Assembly: GCA_964035545.1 (NCBI GenBank)
Contig: OZ037767.1
Coordinates: forward strand, 2,922,680 to 2,986,679
Direction of reading: 5' to 3'
Length of the DNA: 64,000 nt
From: Bugula neritina
Taxonomy: Eukaryota; Bryozoa; Gymnolaemata; Cheilostomatida; Bugulidae
This document shows positions 24,701-39,700 of the stretch, in pieces (position 1 is the stretch's first letter; the number at the start of each line of letters is the position of its first letter). The translations under genes were made by a program, and so were the position numbers. The notes under the pieces were generated by a model. That model worked only from the letters and a program-made list of their open reading frames with translations. It did no database searches and was not told the DNA's origin.

Positions 24701-27700
24701 ATACAACAACTTGTAGTTTGATGTGTTCCTATTGGGCACGGATGATCAAGACTTCATAGAGATCTACGTGGGAAGTACAGTGGTGGCTGATGCCGAGTAC
24801 TACGGCAGATTCAGTAACCATGACAACCTGGTAAACAGAGTTGTCTTCAGCACCAACAACCAGATGGTGATAATCCTGAACACTGATGGTAGAACAGAAA
24901 GAGATGGGCGTGGCTTCAGTGTCACTAGTGTTGAATGTACGTTTAATATTTTCTTTTAAAGTAATTAATCCAGTGACTTTTCAATAGAAAATTCGTTATC
25001 TTTTATACATCTATGTATAATTTAAAGTCACGTGATTGAAGCACCTGTGTTATTTTATACCGACTTCATTTAAATTTAGTCAAAGTCTTTGGCCCTGTTG
25101 TAAAACACTTTTTTTTCAAGAATTATTGGCTATTCATATAGCAAGTTATGATCTGAAAATTTATGTGAATTTTGTTTTCAAATTCATCAACAAGTAAAAA
25201 TTAGTGATACATTATACTTACAAATCTTTTCACTGAGTATACAACAGAAATTTTTCATCAAGCCCTTCCCTGTTTGTATTCCAATCTCATCTTATTAATT
25301 TATTTTGAATTCATATTATATTTTTGAATAATGGTAATAATTATATTCTTTTGTTTTCTAAAGTCACTCAGCCCCCCTCTGTTGAAGAGGAAATAATAAC
25401 TCTGGTTGCCGGGGGTGGCATGCAGTACATCACTTCCCCTGGGTTTGACAGCAATATTGGAGAGCTGCCAAGTTACTCCGCCTCCTGGAGAATCGAAGTC
25501 TCTCTTTTCACTCAAATCATTATTGAGGTAATGCTCATAGCTTCCAGCAGCTGTGTAAAACTTTCACCAGTATTTATGAGCATTTTATAAACTAATAATT
25601 TTATGAATATTTAATTTCTTCAATCATTGCCCGCACTGTTGCTTTATCGTCTCTTTGAGACTATTTTAAAATGGCCATCAGCATTCTGGAGCCAATGGTA
25701 ACAACAGCGATTTTAAACTGAAAATGTTATGATAATTTTACTTTAATGATAGTTACCTGCAATATGTCCCTACTATTTACTTGGGCTAATTTGTTGCTTT
25801 ATGTTTTGTTAGTAAATAATTGTTTATACACTTCTGATATGAACGCAAAAATTTTTCTTTGGTGTGATAGATTAGTAAGTGCCCTGTAGTTTAGCTAGCA
25901 ATCAGTCTTTATTTTTATGATACGTAAATAAGAAGGTCACTTGAAGGCCATCATGTTAAACTTGTATGATTCTAGTTGGACGTAGAGACAAGGTTAGACG
26001 AGGACAGTGTATTAGAGATTCTTGGAGTTCTACCCGGAGAGGAGTATGCAGAGATTGCCGTCTTCCAAGGCAAAGAGGTCAAGTTTGTTAGCTTCATATC
26101 CACCACGAACATCTGTGTACTTCGCTACAAAACAGGAAGTGGAGCTCATTGGTCCAGCAGAGGATTTAAGATCGGCGTGGCTGTATTGACATCAACGGAA
26201 AATAGTAAGTCTGCTACTGTGTCACCACTTTGAGTGTGAGTAAGTCTGCTACTGTGTCACCACTTTGAGTGTGAGTAAGTCTGCTACTGTGTCACCACTT
26301 TGAGTGTGAGTAAGTCTGCTACTGTGTCACCACTTTGAGTGCAAGTAAGTCTGCTACTGTGTCACCACTTTGAGTGTAAGTAAGTCTGCTACTGTACCAT
26401 TACATTAAATGTGTGTTATTAAGATTATGTAACATACTAGTTCATATATTTCTGAGTTATAAAGTAGTTACTGCATCGTCTCATGATTCTAGTTTAGGAG
26501 ATAATATTATTGTTGTGTCATTGCATAGTTTTATCAAACAGCCCCAACTGAATCACCGCACAAGGACCATAAGTTCATTATTGTGCCGTCACACGCTGTT
26601 TTGGGGAAACATTGAATACGAACTTTACTGTCCGCCTTGTGTCGTATTCTATTAAGCTAATCTTGAATGGTTAGTTTCACTAATTTTTTTGCAGATTGTC
26701 AACAAGTTTTCAGTGAAGATGCAGGAATGGTCTCCTCTCCTGGTTATGGCATAGTGGATTCCAGTGAGTTTGACAAATAATAATATATTATGTTATATTA
26801 TTATCTTATATTATATTATTTTATCTTATGTTATATTATTTTATCTTATATTATGTTATTTTATATTATATTATGTTATTTTATATTATATTATGTTATT
26901 TTATATTATATTATGTTATTTTATACTATATTATCTCGTATTATTTTATATTATATCATATTATATTATTTTATATTATCTTTTCTTAAATTTTTATCCT
27001 TATAATATTTTATTGTATAATATAATATATTATCTTGTATTATCTTATATTGTTGATATATTAGCGTTTTGATATAGAGTGACATTCTTGTTACCATTTA
27101 GTAAACTTGTGATGTGCACTCAAGAGAACTACACTTTGTTATTGTAAACGATTTCATGAGCTGATGGAAAAACATGCAGGCTGAAACCAGAAGTCTTTAA
27201 ATTAGTGATCCATATAAGTTGTATTTGTATGATTTATATACTGCATCGTATTTGTACTGGTAAAGTCAACAGCTAACAAATACAGCTGCAACGTTTTTTC
27301 TTGCTCAGTGGGCTTTATGTCAAGTTTGTGCTAAGTCAGTCATCTTCAATAACATCAGTTGTTTATATCGAGTAACCATAGTAACCTAAAGCATTACTTC
27401 TTGTAGATGGCGACTCAGTAGCTTACCCTGTCAACTACGCCTGTACCTACACCATCTCTGTGTCCTCCAATGACGGCAACTTTTCTTTCTGGTTTGACAA
27501 GGACTTTGGCATCGATGAGGATGACTTTTTGAAGGTCAGTTTTTCTATTTCTTTTTATCTTTCAAAAGAAGATTTTGTTTATTATTTGCTTTTGTTTCAG
27601 ACAAGCAGAGAGTCGTAACGATAAAAACATTTTGTGAACCTTTATTTTATATTTAGTCGGACTAGGCCTTTTTTCAAACCACTTCTTGCGATGAGAAGTT

Positions 27701-30700
27701 GAATTATTTTCAGCTGAATCTTTCAAAACTGTCTTGACCACAGCTTGTCATCCTCAAATCTTGGCATTTGAATAATGTGGAACACTATTTTACTTTTTTT
27801 ATTGAGTTGTCATCCCTTGTAGATTTCGAACGAAGAGTTGGGCAGAGAAATAAATCTAGCAGGCTATGTAGATATTTCCACTCCGGATTTCCCGTCCAAA
27901 CAGTACACTGCATTTGGCACAGTAACTCTTGAGTTCACCACCAATGCCGTCACCGACAGGAAAACAATTGAGGGGTTCAAGTTGCGTTATTCTAAAGGTT
28001 GGTTCTTCTGCACTCTCTGGGGTTTATATAGCTGCAGTATGTGTCACTTATTTTATCAGTTTGTATGTTGCTTGTATGATTGAATATTTTGTATGCTCAC
28101 CGGGCGTATGTTTTTTAATTTCTCTTCTTTTTAAGCAAGTAATTGCATTTTTGTTTTCGAATCTGTTTCACATAGACTGTCCACTTCTGGAGGTCACGGA
28201 ATGGACGAGATTGTCCCAGATCCTCCCCGACAATAACGACTTAGACGACTACAGCACCCGCTATCAGTACGGCCACATAGTGGAAATCGTGTGCGAGTCT
28301 GGTTACGAGTTCCAAGATGATTTCTGGACAGGAAGTATGACCGCGATTGAGTGTCTCTGGGGTGGATTGTGGAACGTCTCAAGAATACCTCAATGCCAGC
28401 GTAAGTTCTGAACACATGCTACTGAACTTGCCTCTACCCATACAATACATTGTAGAATTCGCGCAAGTCTATAGTCGCTGTCCCTGTGAGAACCCCTGAT
28501 GAAAAGGTTTATTTAAGCGAGCTAAAGATTTATCCATATGTGGCACAGGAGAAATTGTGACTGAATGCTCTTTCTATCATCACTGCTGGTGTTTGGACTT
28601 GAACTACTAACCTCATGTTTACTAGGCCAGCTGTCTAACCACTGCACCACAACTACTCATTCTATACGATATTTTATAATTCTTATATATTTTACCTCCA
28701 CTATTTCAGCCGTGTATTGTGGACTTCCTCCCGCCATCATCAGCGGCTATGCTGCTGTTTCGTCGGGAGTTCTGTTTGGTGACGTTGTGACATACGAATG
28801 TTTCGATGGGCTGAATCTGTTGGGAAATGAAAACTCTACCTGCCAGGCTGACAAAACCTGGTCTACACCTCCTCGTTGTTCAGGTCTGTATACGTAGTGC
28901 TATACCCGTGTGCTATATCTACTATACTACATGCTATATCTACTATACTACATGCTATATCTACTATACTACGTGCTATATCTACTATACTACATACTAT
29001 ACTTACTATACTACGTGCTATATCTACTATACTACATGCTATATCTACTATACTACATGCTATACTTACTGTATTACGTGCTATACTTATTAGACTATAT
29101 TCCCACCGTAAACATTACATGTAGTGCTATATTATCAACGCACATATTATACTTTTCAATTTATGGTGATGAAAATCAATCAAAAATTATTGTTTCAATG
29201 TTGATGAAAATTTGATGTTTTGACAATATTATTCTACTTAATACTCCATTTCCATTTCCAATAATCTCGAAATCTTATATTTTGACTTGAAAAATTAAAC
29301 TATATAGATTCTAGAATCTAGATAGTTTCCACTTTTCACATGTCTACTGACAATGTTTTTATGTAACGTTTTACAATACATTTTGAACAGCTCCATCTGG
29401 TGGTAAGCCTTGTGACCCCCCCCCCTCCTTGATTCAAATATGAACTGTGTTAGTCTACTTCAGATTTGTCTTCTCTTTGTGGAATGTATTACTTGTAGGC
29501 GTGACTGTTGATTATTTCTGTGCTGTAGTGAAGATACTGTGCTCCTATCTTTTTTCTAAATATTTTACTGATACCTGTTGATGCTATTTGATTAATGAAT
29601 TTTGTACCATTTCTTCATGATCATTTGATTTCTTGTTTTCTAATCTCATTTCTTCAAGTAAACAATATATTCGTACTTTGGGTTGTACATGACTTACATT
29701 TTGCTTGCATTTTAATAAAAGCTGTTTTTCAGAAATACTTTAATTTACAATATTTTTTAAATATTAGGAAATACTTTTTGACTTCACTTTAAAACAGTTA
29801 AAAAAGCTGGATTTGGCGTTGATGAAAATAATTATTACTCATTTATTATTAGTGCATACCTCGTTACAAACATAGTGACAATAGTATAATCCTGTAGAGG
29901 TGAATTGCACCTTGGAGCAGCCAGGGGATGGAATTGCCTCCCATGTGTTACGAAATGGCACAGCAGAGCCCATTACAAACTCTTCTTACAACTTTGGAGC
30001 TGTAGTAGAGCTGAAGTGTATAGACGGGTACAAGGTCGTAGGGGTCACCTCGATATACTGTAACCAGGATTTTGACTGGAGTGGTGAACTTGGAACCTGT
30101 GAAAGTAAGCATAGATTTCTCCTTATTTTTGCAAGTCTATGCTGTTTCTACTTTCTTTCTTTGCTCAGTGTTGTACCTGTGCCTTTTGAATGTGCCTGAG
30201 GTGTGTTAAACCTACCTGAGGTGTGCTAAACCTAACTGAGGTGTCAGTTTAATGACATTATTGCAATATTGTAACAGACTTCCACTTTAAAGCATTAGTT
30301 TGCATCATTCAATAGATTAAAGCAAGCTAATTGCTAGTTTTAGCAACTCAGAACTGCAAGAAAGTAGTTTTTTAAAGAGCTGTGAAACTTCTCACACATT
30401 TGATATGTTTTTCTGGCTGCAGTCTTGTGTTTAGCTATTAAGTCATGAAATATATTTTATAGTAAATTTGGTTATTCCTCTATTACATTGTTGTGTTATA
30501 TTATTGTATTGTGTTACTGTATTATATTGCTGCATTATATTACTACGTTATATTTTTGTATTTTAGTAGGTACTAAAATGTATTGTATTAAATAAGTATA
30601 TTTACAGTATTAATGTAGCTTGTTATATTATAAGCACTCAATTTAAGACTATGTTTTATCTCAGCCACACCTACTCATATGCAATGAGTAACACAATGTT

Positions 30701-33700
30701 GAAGTTGTCTTGCCTTGCCTATTACAGGAATACATTGCCCGTTTGTACCAGTGATGGACGGCATCATGACAGAAGACGTGTCACAGCGTGATGATTTAGA
30801 GGAGCTAATCTCTAACCACACCTACTTCTATCAACTCTTCACTAATTCGCTAACGTATATTCCTCAGATTGAGTTTGAGGCTAACGTGAGTTCAAATTAA
30901 AGTAGATAGTAATTGTTACAACAGGGAGAAAGTTAATTGTGTTCTCCTAAAACTTTAGTTGACATTTTGAATATAATATGTAAAACGATAATGACTTATA
31001 TTTAAATATTTTGGCATGTTTATTAAACTGTTTTAGTGTGATTAATAAAAATTGATAAGTTTATTTAATATTGAGCTGAAAGCTCGCGAATCACAAACAA
31101 GTGTTTCTAATATTCAAGTCCCAGGGCTTGCCAGTATAAATTAAGTTAATATTTGTCTGTATTCTAATAATTATATTGTTCTCAGAAATTACTTTCTCTG
31201 ATATAAATAAAGGGTTATTCACCCATATCATAGTAGATAGCCATTTGTGCGCCAATAACTGCACTAAGCTATGTATGTCTGACAGGCCACTGTGTGGTGT
31301 AAACCTGGTTATGTAATCAACAACACTGAGTCACAATCAGCCAACGTCTCTTGTGGTGCTGACAGGAGCTTCGATGACGTGCCAGTTTGTGTTGGTAAGG
31401 TTCTTAATTCATCAGATTATTTCTCTATAAACTGTTTATAGACAACAATAAGGAACTGTATGTTGGAATAGACTAGCGAATTTAAATTAGCTTTTAATGT
31501 AGTTATGAAACACTTGAATTGCTTTCTCTACTTGTTTTATGTACTTATTCTAGTGACTTTCCCTAATCATTTGTATAATTTAGCTAATGTAGATATGTTG
31601 TGGGTTATATTTTTTTATTCAAATTCAATTCTTTCATCCATTTTTAACAATAAAGTATAGCAACATAAGACATAGAAATATTGACAAACTAAAACTTCAA
31701 TATCTTTTCTACAACACCTGCCTTGGCATATAGCTATGTAACTATTGAGTCTAACTATAATAAAATTGGTAATGTATGTCAAGCGACCTCTGGTTTAAGA
31801 GATAAATTCATCAGATTGAACTGTTGCAGACTACGATGAGTGCAAGACTAACACCAGTTCCTGTGAAATGCATTGCCACAATACGCCAGGCTCTTATTAC
31901 TGCTCGTGTGATGAGGAGTATAAACTGCTTGACAATGGCACTTGTATTCGTGAGTTGTCTTTCTCTGAACCCACTATATTCCTTTTTTAGCAGTGCATAG
32001 ATGTTAGCATTTTAATGAAGATCAATACACAATACCAAGATAATTTTGCATTGCGTTTTCTATATTCTCAGCTAATAAAATGCTTCCAAAATATTCAAAA
32101 TTTCACTACAAATAAATAATCTTAGCTATGTAAATTGTATAGCATTTTTCTGTCTGGTAGGGAAATGGCTATGTGGTGTATTTATGCTGAAAAGCTTAAT
32201 ACTAACAGCCTTGACTATCTATATAGATGTTAAAAGCTTCTGTAGGAACAATTCAACACCAATATTTCTAAGATATTTACTCTATATCTTCTGTGACTAG
32301 TGATACCCGGGTGTGAAGCAAACAGCGATGCCTGTGATCAGAAGTGTAACAGTACCACTCTCCCTCAGTGGTTCAAGTGCTCGTGTGACCCACCCTATGC
32401 ACTCTACAATGAACTCGGGGCTGAAGGCTGGCATAAACACACTAATGATACAGCAGACCAAATTCTCAGAGTTAACCAGTCCTGTGTCTGTAAGTCTGAT
32501 AAGATATACTGTTGTTTGTTCACCTGTTACATTGTTTATCTTTTACATTGTTTGTGTTGTTTATTTGTTATACTGGCGTGTTGTTTGTTTGTGTTGTGTT
32601 GCTTTTTTGTGGTGTGTTGCTTGTTTATGTTATATTTTTGCTTACCTCTTGACTTTGAATAAATGTAAAAGTTGATTTTAATAATGGGCGATGCTATAAA
32701 ATAAAGTTTGTTATTTTGCCAATTTAAGACATCTGACAGCCTATCTGAACTGTCTATTTACGCAGATTATTTACATGCTAACACAACTTCTTGTTTATAG
32801 TAAAGCAATGTCCATTGGAGGATATCCGAGAGCAACTGATGAACACTACCCTGGTACTCTCTCACGTTGATGACGCCATGTACCCTCTACACTTCAATGA
32901 CTCCGTCACCGTGCTGTGTGCTAGAGGATACACCTACCCTGATGGCAACAGAAGTAAAGAGTTTCACTGTACATTTGATGGTTGGAGAGACATGGATGGA
33001 AACAACATAACTCAGGCTGAATGCTCTCAAGGTATGCTTTGACTTGTATTTTTGCTACTTTTATCAGTCTAGACCATCTGACTCACCTGATATTATATAA
33101 CATCGCCTGACGTAATAGATAACCTGTGATGTATATACCTTCTGTATATTTAATGTGTGAATGAAGTCTTTTTTTTTAATATAAAATATTTTTGAACTGG
33201 TAAAACATAACATGCCTGTACTAAAACAGTGTTTACAGTTAACGTATTTCTTTAGCTGCCCACTTCGTCTGGCTCTCGATGCAAAGGTGTGACTTTGTGC
33301 TTAACCTAGACTTTATTTCATGGGCAGACAATTTCTCATGCTAAAAATGTTTACTAGAACTAGCTCTATTTTGCTGAAGCTGAAACTTTGAGTTGTAGTT
33401 TACGAATGACCTTTATTTCAGAGGTGATCTGCCCAGCTTTTAACCTCACAGTGGATGCAGTCTCCTTCACAACACCGCATGTCCAGACTTGCCCGTATCC
33501 TTTCAACTATGACATAGTCTCATCTTGTGACCTTGACCCAATCACCAATGAGTACGTTCTGTCTTCCGATGTGCTCTGCCCAGGTATGTGTTTGAAATCA
33601 CGTGACTAAGCTAGATATCCTAATGTGGTTCTAGCTAAGTGCTGGTTTACATTCAAGTGTAATTTGAATTTTATAAACACTGTCATGATGTTGCCTTACT

Positions 33701-36700
33701 GATTTGAGTGATGAATTACAGTGGTGGATTGTGGACCCCCTGACCAGGAGCAGACGCTAGGGGGCACTAAGCTTTCTGTCGGATGTACAACACTCAACTG
33801 CAGCTTTGAGTTTCAGTGTGACGGAGGCAAAGAACCGTTACCTATCGGCATCTCTACCACGATCACCTGCATGGCTGACGGGAAGTGGAATTACTCAAGC
33901 ATCTACTGTGAAGGTCCGATTGAATATATAATATATGTATATATATAATATGTATAATATGTATAATATTCTCTCTCAAGTTTAATACAGGCTCAGATTT
34001 GTGAGTGTTTTACTTAACGTGTTGAATAGACATTGTCATATGTAAGTTATGGTGCACTGGGTACTGAGATGTGCTAGACTCATAGCTTTATAAAGTTATG
34101 TTTTCATTTTGAATTAGTATCACTGATGCATGTTTTTTATCCATGGCTAATGTAACAGCGTCATCTGCAAACATTTTTTGTTGTTGGTGTTGCTTTTAAA
34201 CTTGTGGCAGAAAATGCTGTAGTGATTTAACTCCTACATTACATGTTCGTTTGACAGCTATTCTGGGCAGATTCAGTGATACCCAACAGCAAAACATTTA
34301 ATTTTAACTTTGTGATTTTATCAGCTTGGATTTCTCTCAGTAAAAACTAACTGGACTATTGGATTGGCTGACATTGAAACGGTATAAGTAAGCTGCAGCA
34401 CGACACAGTTCCAATAATGCAGTAACTGTGACATGTCCTTGAGTTAAGGTCACATCCTAATCTATATAACAATTCATGGTAAAACCTAAAATCGCGTTTA
34501 GATTTTACTAAGCTCATGTCTCTGTCTTTCTTACCCCTTGTTTTACCTTACCACGAGGATTCCTTTTGTATACTAGGTACAACCTGTCAGGATCCCGGTA
34601 CAGTGTTTGGGACATACAGATCTGCCTCTAAAGATATGGGTGATAACAAGACTATTAGTCTATCAAACCTGAAGAGCGGAGGAAAGATCTACTACGACTG
34701 TATCAACCCTGGCTACACTCTCTCCAGTGGTGGCAAACTCGTTGAGTATACATCCTGTGACGGCTCAATCTTTTTTCCAAACGTTTCTCTGTTTGAGTGC
34801 ATCGGTAGGCCACAAGTCTTCTTTAAAAATCTTTTTTTTATTTTTTTACAATCTATGTTATAATATTTAAGGCACAAATAGCCACCGCACTAGGAGTTTA
34901 TTGTGTCTGCAGGTGCTAGTACATTGTTATGTCACTGCAGGTGTTAACACATTGGCATGTCACTGCAGGTTTTGGCACATTGGCATGTCACTGCAGGTGC
35001 TAGTACATTTGCATGTTACTGCAGGTGTTAGCAGATTTAAATTATATGCACAGTTTTTATATTTGAAGTCTCATAAAATTTTAGTTTGTCAACTTCTAGC
35101 TTTGCTGTTGATTGTTTGAAATTTTGAACATCCAACTTTAAAGTTATGCCGATGCTAATAAAAGCGATATCTTGATTTTGTTTGCACTTTGAATATCCAC
35201 AGACACGGAGTCACCCGTCGTCCCTTACTGTCCCTCTCAGATTGAAGTGTTTAGGTTTCACGGCTATCAAGAGGCACCATTTGATGCTGATGGGTTCATG
35301 GGTTACGGCTCTCCACTTTTCACTGATAATGCAGGTAGGTTTTTGCTAACATCTTTCCAGTTGCCTATATGTAAGTCTGTCTATGTGTATGTATGTCTGT
35401 GTCTGTCTGCGTGTAGGACTGTTGGCAGACACACAGGCAGACAGCTTGACTGACTTTAGTCATATTTATACTTTGAAGTTGAATGAGTGTTGGTTGCAGG
35501 TATTAAGGAGATTGTGATACAGCCCTACACCTTCCATTCCCAGCACATATTCTCCGAGGACCTCAACGTCTCATTTACGGCATATGACTTCGTAGGTTCC
35601 AGTACCCCCTGTTCAATTCAATTCATTGTCGTTGGTGAGTATAAAGTGCAGCAGCGGCAGCAGCGGTAACTTGTCTTATATGGAGAAGAGAAAGTATAAT
35701 GTACACATTGTGTATGTAAAACACGTTTTGTAAAGTACATCATAGTTGGTGATTTCTTAGACAGTTTGATTTTAAATTTAAGAAATCAATATAATATTTG
35801 CTCTATCCAAGCCTTTCTTACTGGTAATGCTGTTCCTTGTTTGTTAAGTGCAATCATATTTTAAAAAATATGAATTCTATCTGATTCTTACGCAATATAC
35901 TGCAATAAAGCAAAATAGCAATTTCTTATTAATTATATGTTAAACAATTTCCTATTAACAGCATCTATATGGTTGATTAGTTATCTTCTCTTTATAGACC
36001 CAACTCCCCCTACCATTCAATGTGGCACAATATACGTGGCTACCAATGCATCGATACCAGAGGTACAGCAATAAAACCAGCAAATATATTGAGTTAAAGT
36101 TGTCTCTTCAACATAAAATATCAATTCTAATTTTACTAGAATTCTCACTAAAATTTTGTCAACACGTCACTTGCAACGTTGCTGTAGGTGGTAGTGACAG
36201 ATGAGATGGTACTCAGCGCTGTCGTCATAGACGCGTCATCAGCTTATGAGTACGTAGAGGTAGAGATGTCGACAGCTGACAGGACGGTCAACACCACCAA
36301 CGCTCTGGATATGGTGGATAGAATAGCTGTCGTGAGGGTACACAGGGTCTTCTATAGTGGCGATGTCTTCATGGGAAAGAATCGAACCAATAACATAACT
36401 CAAACTGCTGAATGCCAGGTCGTGGTGGTGCCTCAACGTAAGTGTGCATTTACATTCAACCACACTAGTGATTACACGCTCACGCACATACACACATAGC
36501 ACGGTACATACAAATGCCTCACCTGCAATACTAATAATCTGATTGCAGCTGATCTATGTGACATCCAGTATGCTCCATCTCCTGCCGGTGCCGACAGAAC
36601 TTGCGTGGAGTTAGAGAACGGCACACAGGAATGTAACTACACCTGTCAGCAACCTAACGGGCTTTTCTTCCAGGTCTCTGGCAACCTTGAGAATACGGCC

Positions 36701-39700
36701 ACCTCGACCTGCTCCAACTCTAGTATTGGCTACACTCCAGTCTACGACTGTGTCGGTAAGACTTGAGTCTTTCTGTCTCCTCACAGCTCTTCATGTTTCC
36801 ACAATGATTGGCCTGGGCTCTTTGTTTCTAGATCTTATCCAGTCTAGATTGTTAAGAGAACAGATGCAGCTAACTCAAACCGAGGATTTTTAGCTCAGTA
36901 TCAACCCTGCATCAACTCCATGGATTGATTGTAAAATATTTTTTAATTTAATATAACTTCCGGCAGTTCAGAGTTCAAGCCATCAGAAATATATTATTAG
37001 CTTTCAGATTCACATGTTTTATCTTTATTCTTGTCACGTTTAGCCGGCCTAATCTTTTAATTCCCAATTTCTAATTGGCAACAGCCGCAGTATAATATAT
37101 TTCATTTGGTAATTGGAGTTTTTCAACAAAATAAAACTGACTATAATGAGGAGACCTTCACAGTGTTTAGTTGTCAGTATAATAAATTCTATAGTTGATT
37201 TTAGAATATATATTACTGTATCCTATATTACATCATATGTAATATACATTGGTGTGTTTTGCACAGAAAGCGGACTGGCCGGTATTTTCACTGCCCACCT
37301 TGTTCTGCAAGTTCCCAGGCCCAGCACTGCCTGTGTAAACGCATTCACTACTGGATACAAAGACTGGTTTCTGAATGACTATTGCCAGGGAGCCGTAGAA
37401 GACATTGTTATCTACACCCAACTACGGGGGTCTCCCGTTGATATATCTACAACTGTTGCCACTAACGTAGGTTTTTTTCTTATTTTTTGCAGTTTTCAGT
37501 TTTTTTTTGTGTATATTGCACTAGATTGAATATTCACATTAGATTAAAGAGTTGAGCATAGTTTTTATATTTTTGTTTAGAAATATCCCCTATAGATTTG
37601 TATATTCTTTTAACCGAATTTAATGTTGGTAATAAGATGCCTTTCTTAGTGGTAACCGTAGTGATGGTGGAGCAGCTATGGCGTTGGCTGAGCTGTATAA
37701 TTGACTAATAGTGATGGCAGGAAGCCATGTTGAAGCCTCTAATCGTACACATAGGGTTGTTAAGACACATGCAGCTAATAAGCGAATTAGAATTCCTGAC
37801 AGTAGAAGAGTTTATCACAAGAAAATTAAGAACACTTTAGCTGTTTTATTTTTAAAAATTGACTTTGTTGTCTAAGATTTTCATAATTCATTGTACTGAA
37901 ATAGTACACCGAGTTCTGAAGCCCTAACAACTGCACTCAATCACCCCAACTCGGTACTGCTAATAGCTGCTTTTCTGATTTCTATTCATTGTGGTGACAA
38001 CTCCTATATTCTCTGTCTAGAATGCTCTGATGACTGCCACCCCAACTATCGTGCTCATACCCAAGAGCGGTGAGGAAGGAACTGAAATAATCTGCACCGG
38101 GAGCGAAGACCTATCTGTGATAGACTCGTGTCTCTCCGGAGCCACTTCTACTATTGACCCTATAAAGTTCTTCTGTGAGAACGCTGATTACTCACCCATT
38201 CAAACTGTTCAGAACAATGTGACCATTTACTCTTGCTGTGAGTATATCATACACAGTCAAACCATGACCCAAATGTTACTGAGCTATTTTTAATATTATG
38301 GTCAGACAAGACTGTCTATTAAAATAGAATACAGAATATGTTACGAATGTCTTATTGATAAGCTAAACGCTTTTTACTAGAAATGTTTATATTGACATAC
38401 CTGTTTCTGTGTGTCATTTAACTCTCACTCTTGATGTTTTAGTCAACTGTCCCGCTGGGACATTTCTCGATGAAGGTGATTGCAAAGCCTGTCCAATCGG
38501 AACCTTCCTTTCATCTCCTGGTGCGAACACACTGTGTGAACAGTGCCCGGAAAATTATACCACCATCGAAAAGGGAGGAGTGTGTAAACGTAAGTTTTAC
38601 TTATATTCTAATGCACTCAGTTGATGTAATTGTGAAGTGTACATTTTCTCTGTCAGTCTATAATAAAATTTAATAATCAGATTTCTAATTAGCAATTTCT
38701 ACATTTTTAACTCGGACTTTTACTTTGTAATGCAATCATTTAAGTTTTAGCAACTTCATAATTTCTAGAGTTTCTTTCTAATTCTGACATTTAGATGTGC
38801 ACTATTAAATGGTGAATTGAGATACATCAGATGCTAAAAGAGTTCTATTATTTTTGCAATGTATTAGTTCACTGTGATAATGCCCGCAATGAAGTGTGTT
38901 GGCCTAAACTTGTAACTATTTATTTTCAAATGATAATGGTTTTGCAGCTTTCTGCGGAGAGGGATACGTCTCAGATACAGGTGTCTACCCGTGTTCACCT
39001 TGTCCAGTAAACCACTACTCTCTTAACAACACACACTGTGAGATGTGTCCCTCCGGCACCAAAGGACGAAGTAACGCGCAGTCGTCATCTGATTCCTGTA
39101 GACGTAAGTGTCTTAGTCAGAGTTGTGTCCCCTACATGTACATACGTCCCTATATCTGTACATACACTCACCTACCTGTACATGCATGTACATAGCTGTA
39201 CATACATTCACCTACCTGTACATACATTCACCTAGCTGTACATACACTCACCTACCTCTACATACATGTACATTCACCTAGCTGTACATACATTCCCCTG
39301 GCTGTACATACACACATATACTTATTTTACACACATGAAGCAATGTATAGCCAATTCGTGTTACTTCTAAACAGCGAAATGTGCTGCTGGCACATACTCA
39401 TATGATGGATACGTACCGGACGATGGAGAGTGTAGAGAATGTCCAGTCAACTTCTTTCAAAGTGATGTCGGTGCGACTGAGTGCATCAGGTGATCTATTA
39501 TATTCATTCTCACCTCAACAATAACTCACTGAGCTCTTAATCAATTTACTTTATATAACACTCTTCTGATTAACATTTATGTTGGTGAAATGCTGGTTTC
39601 TAGTGAATGTATATTCTCTAGTTGCCAGCGTTTCATTTATAATATAGAAATCTCATTTCCGAAAGTTGTTTTTTAATAGCTGATGACATAGATTTTTGAT

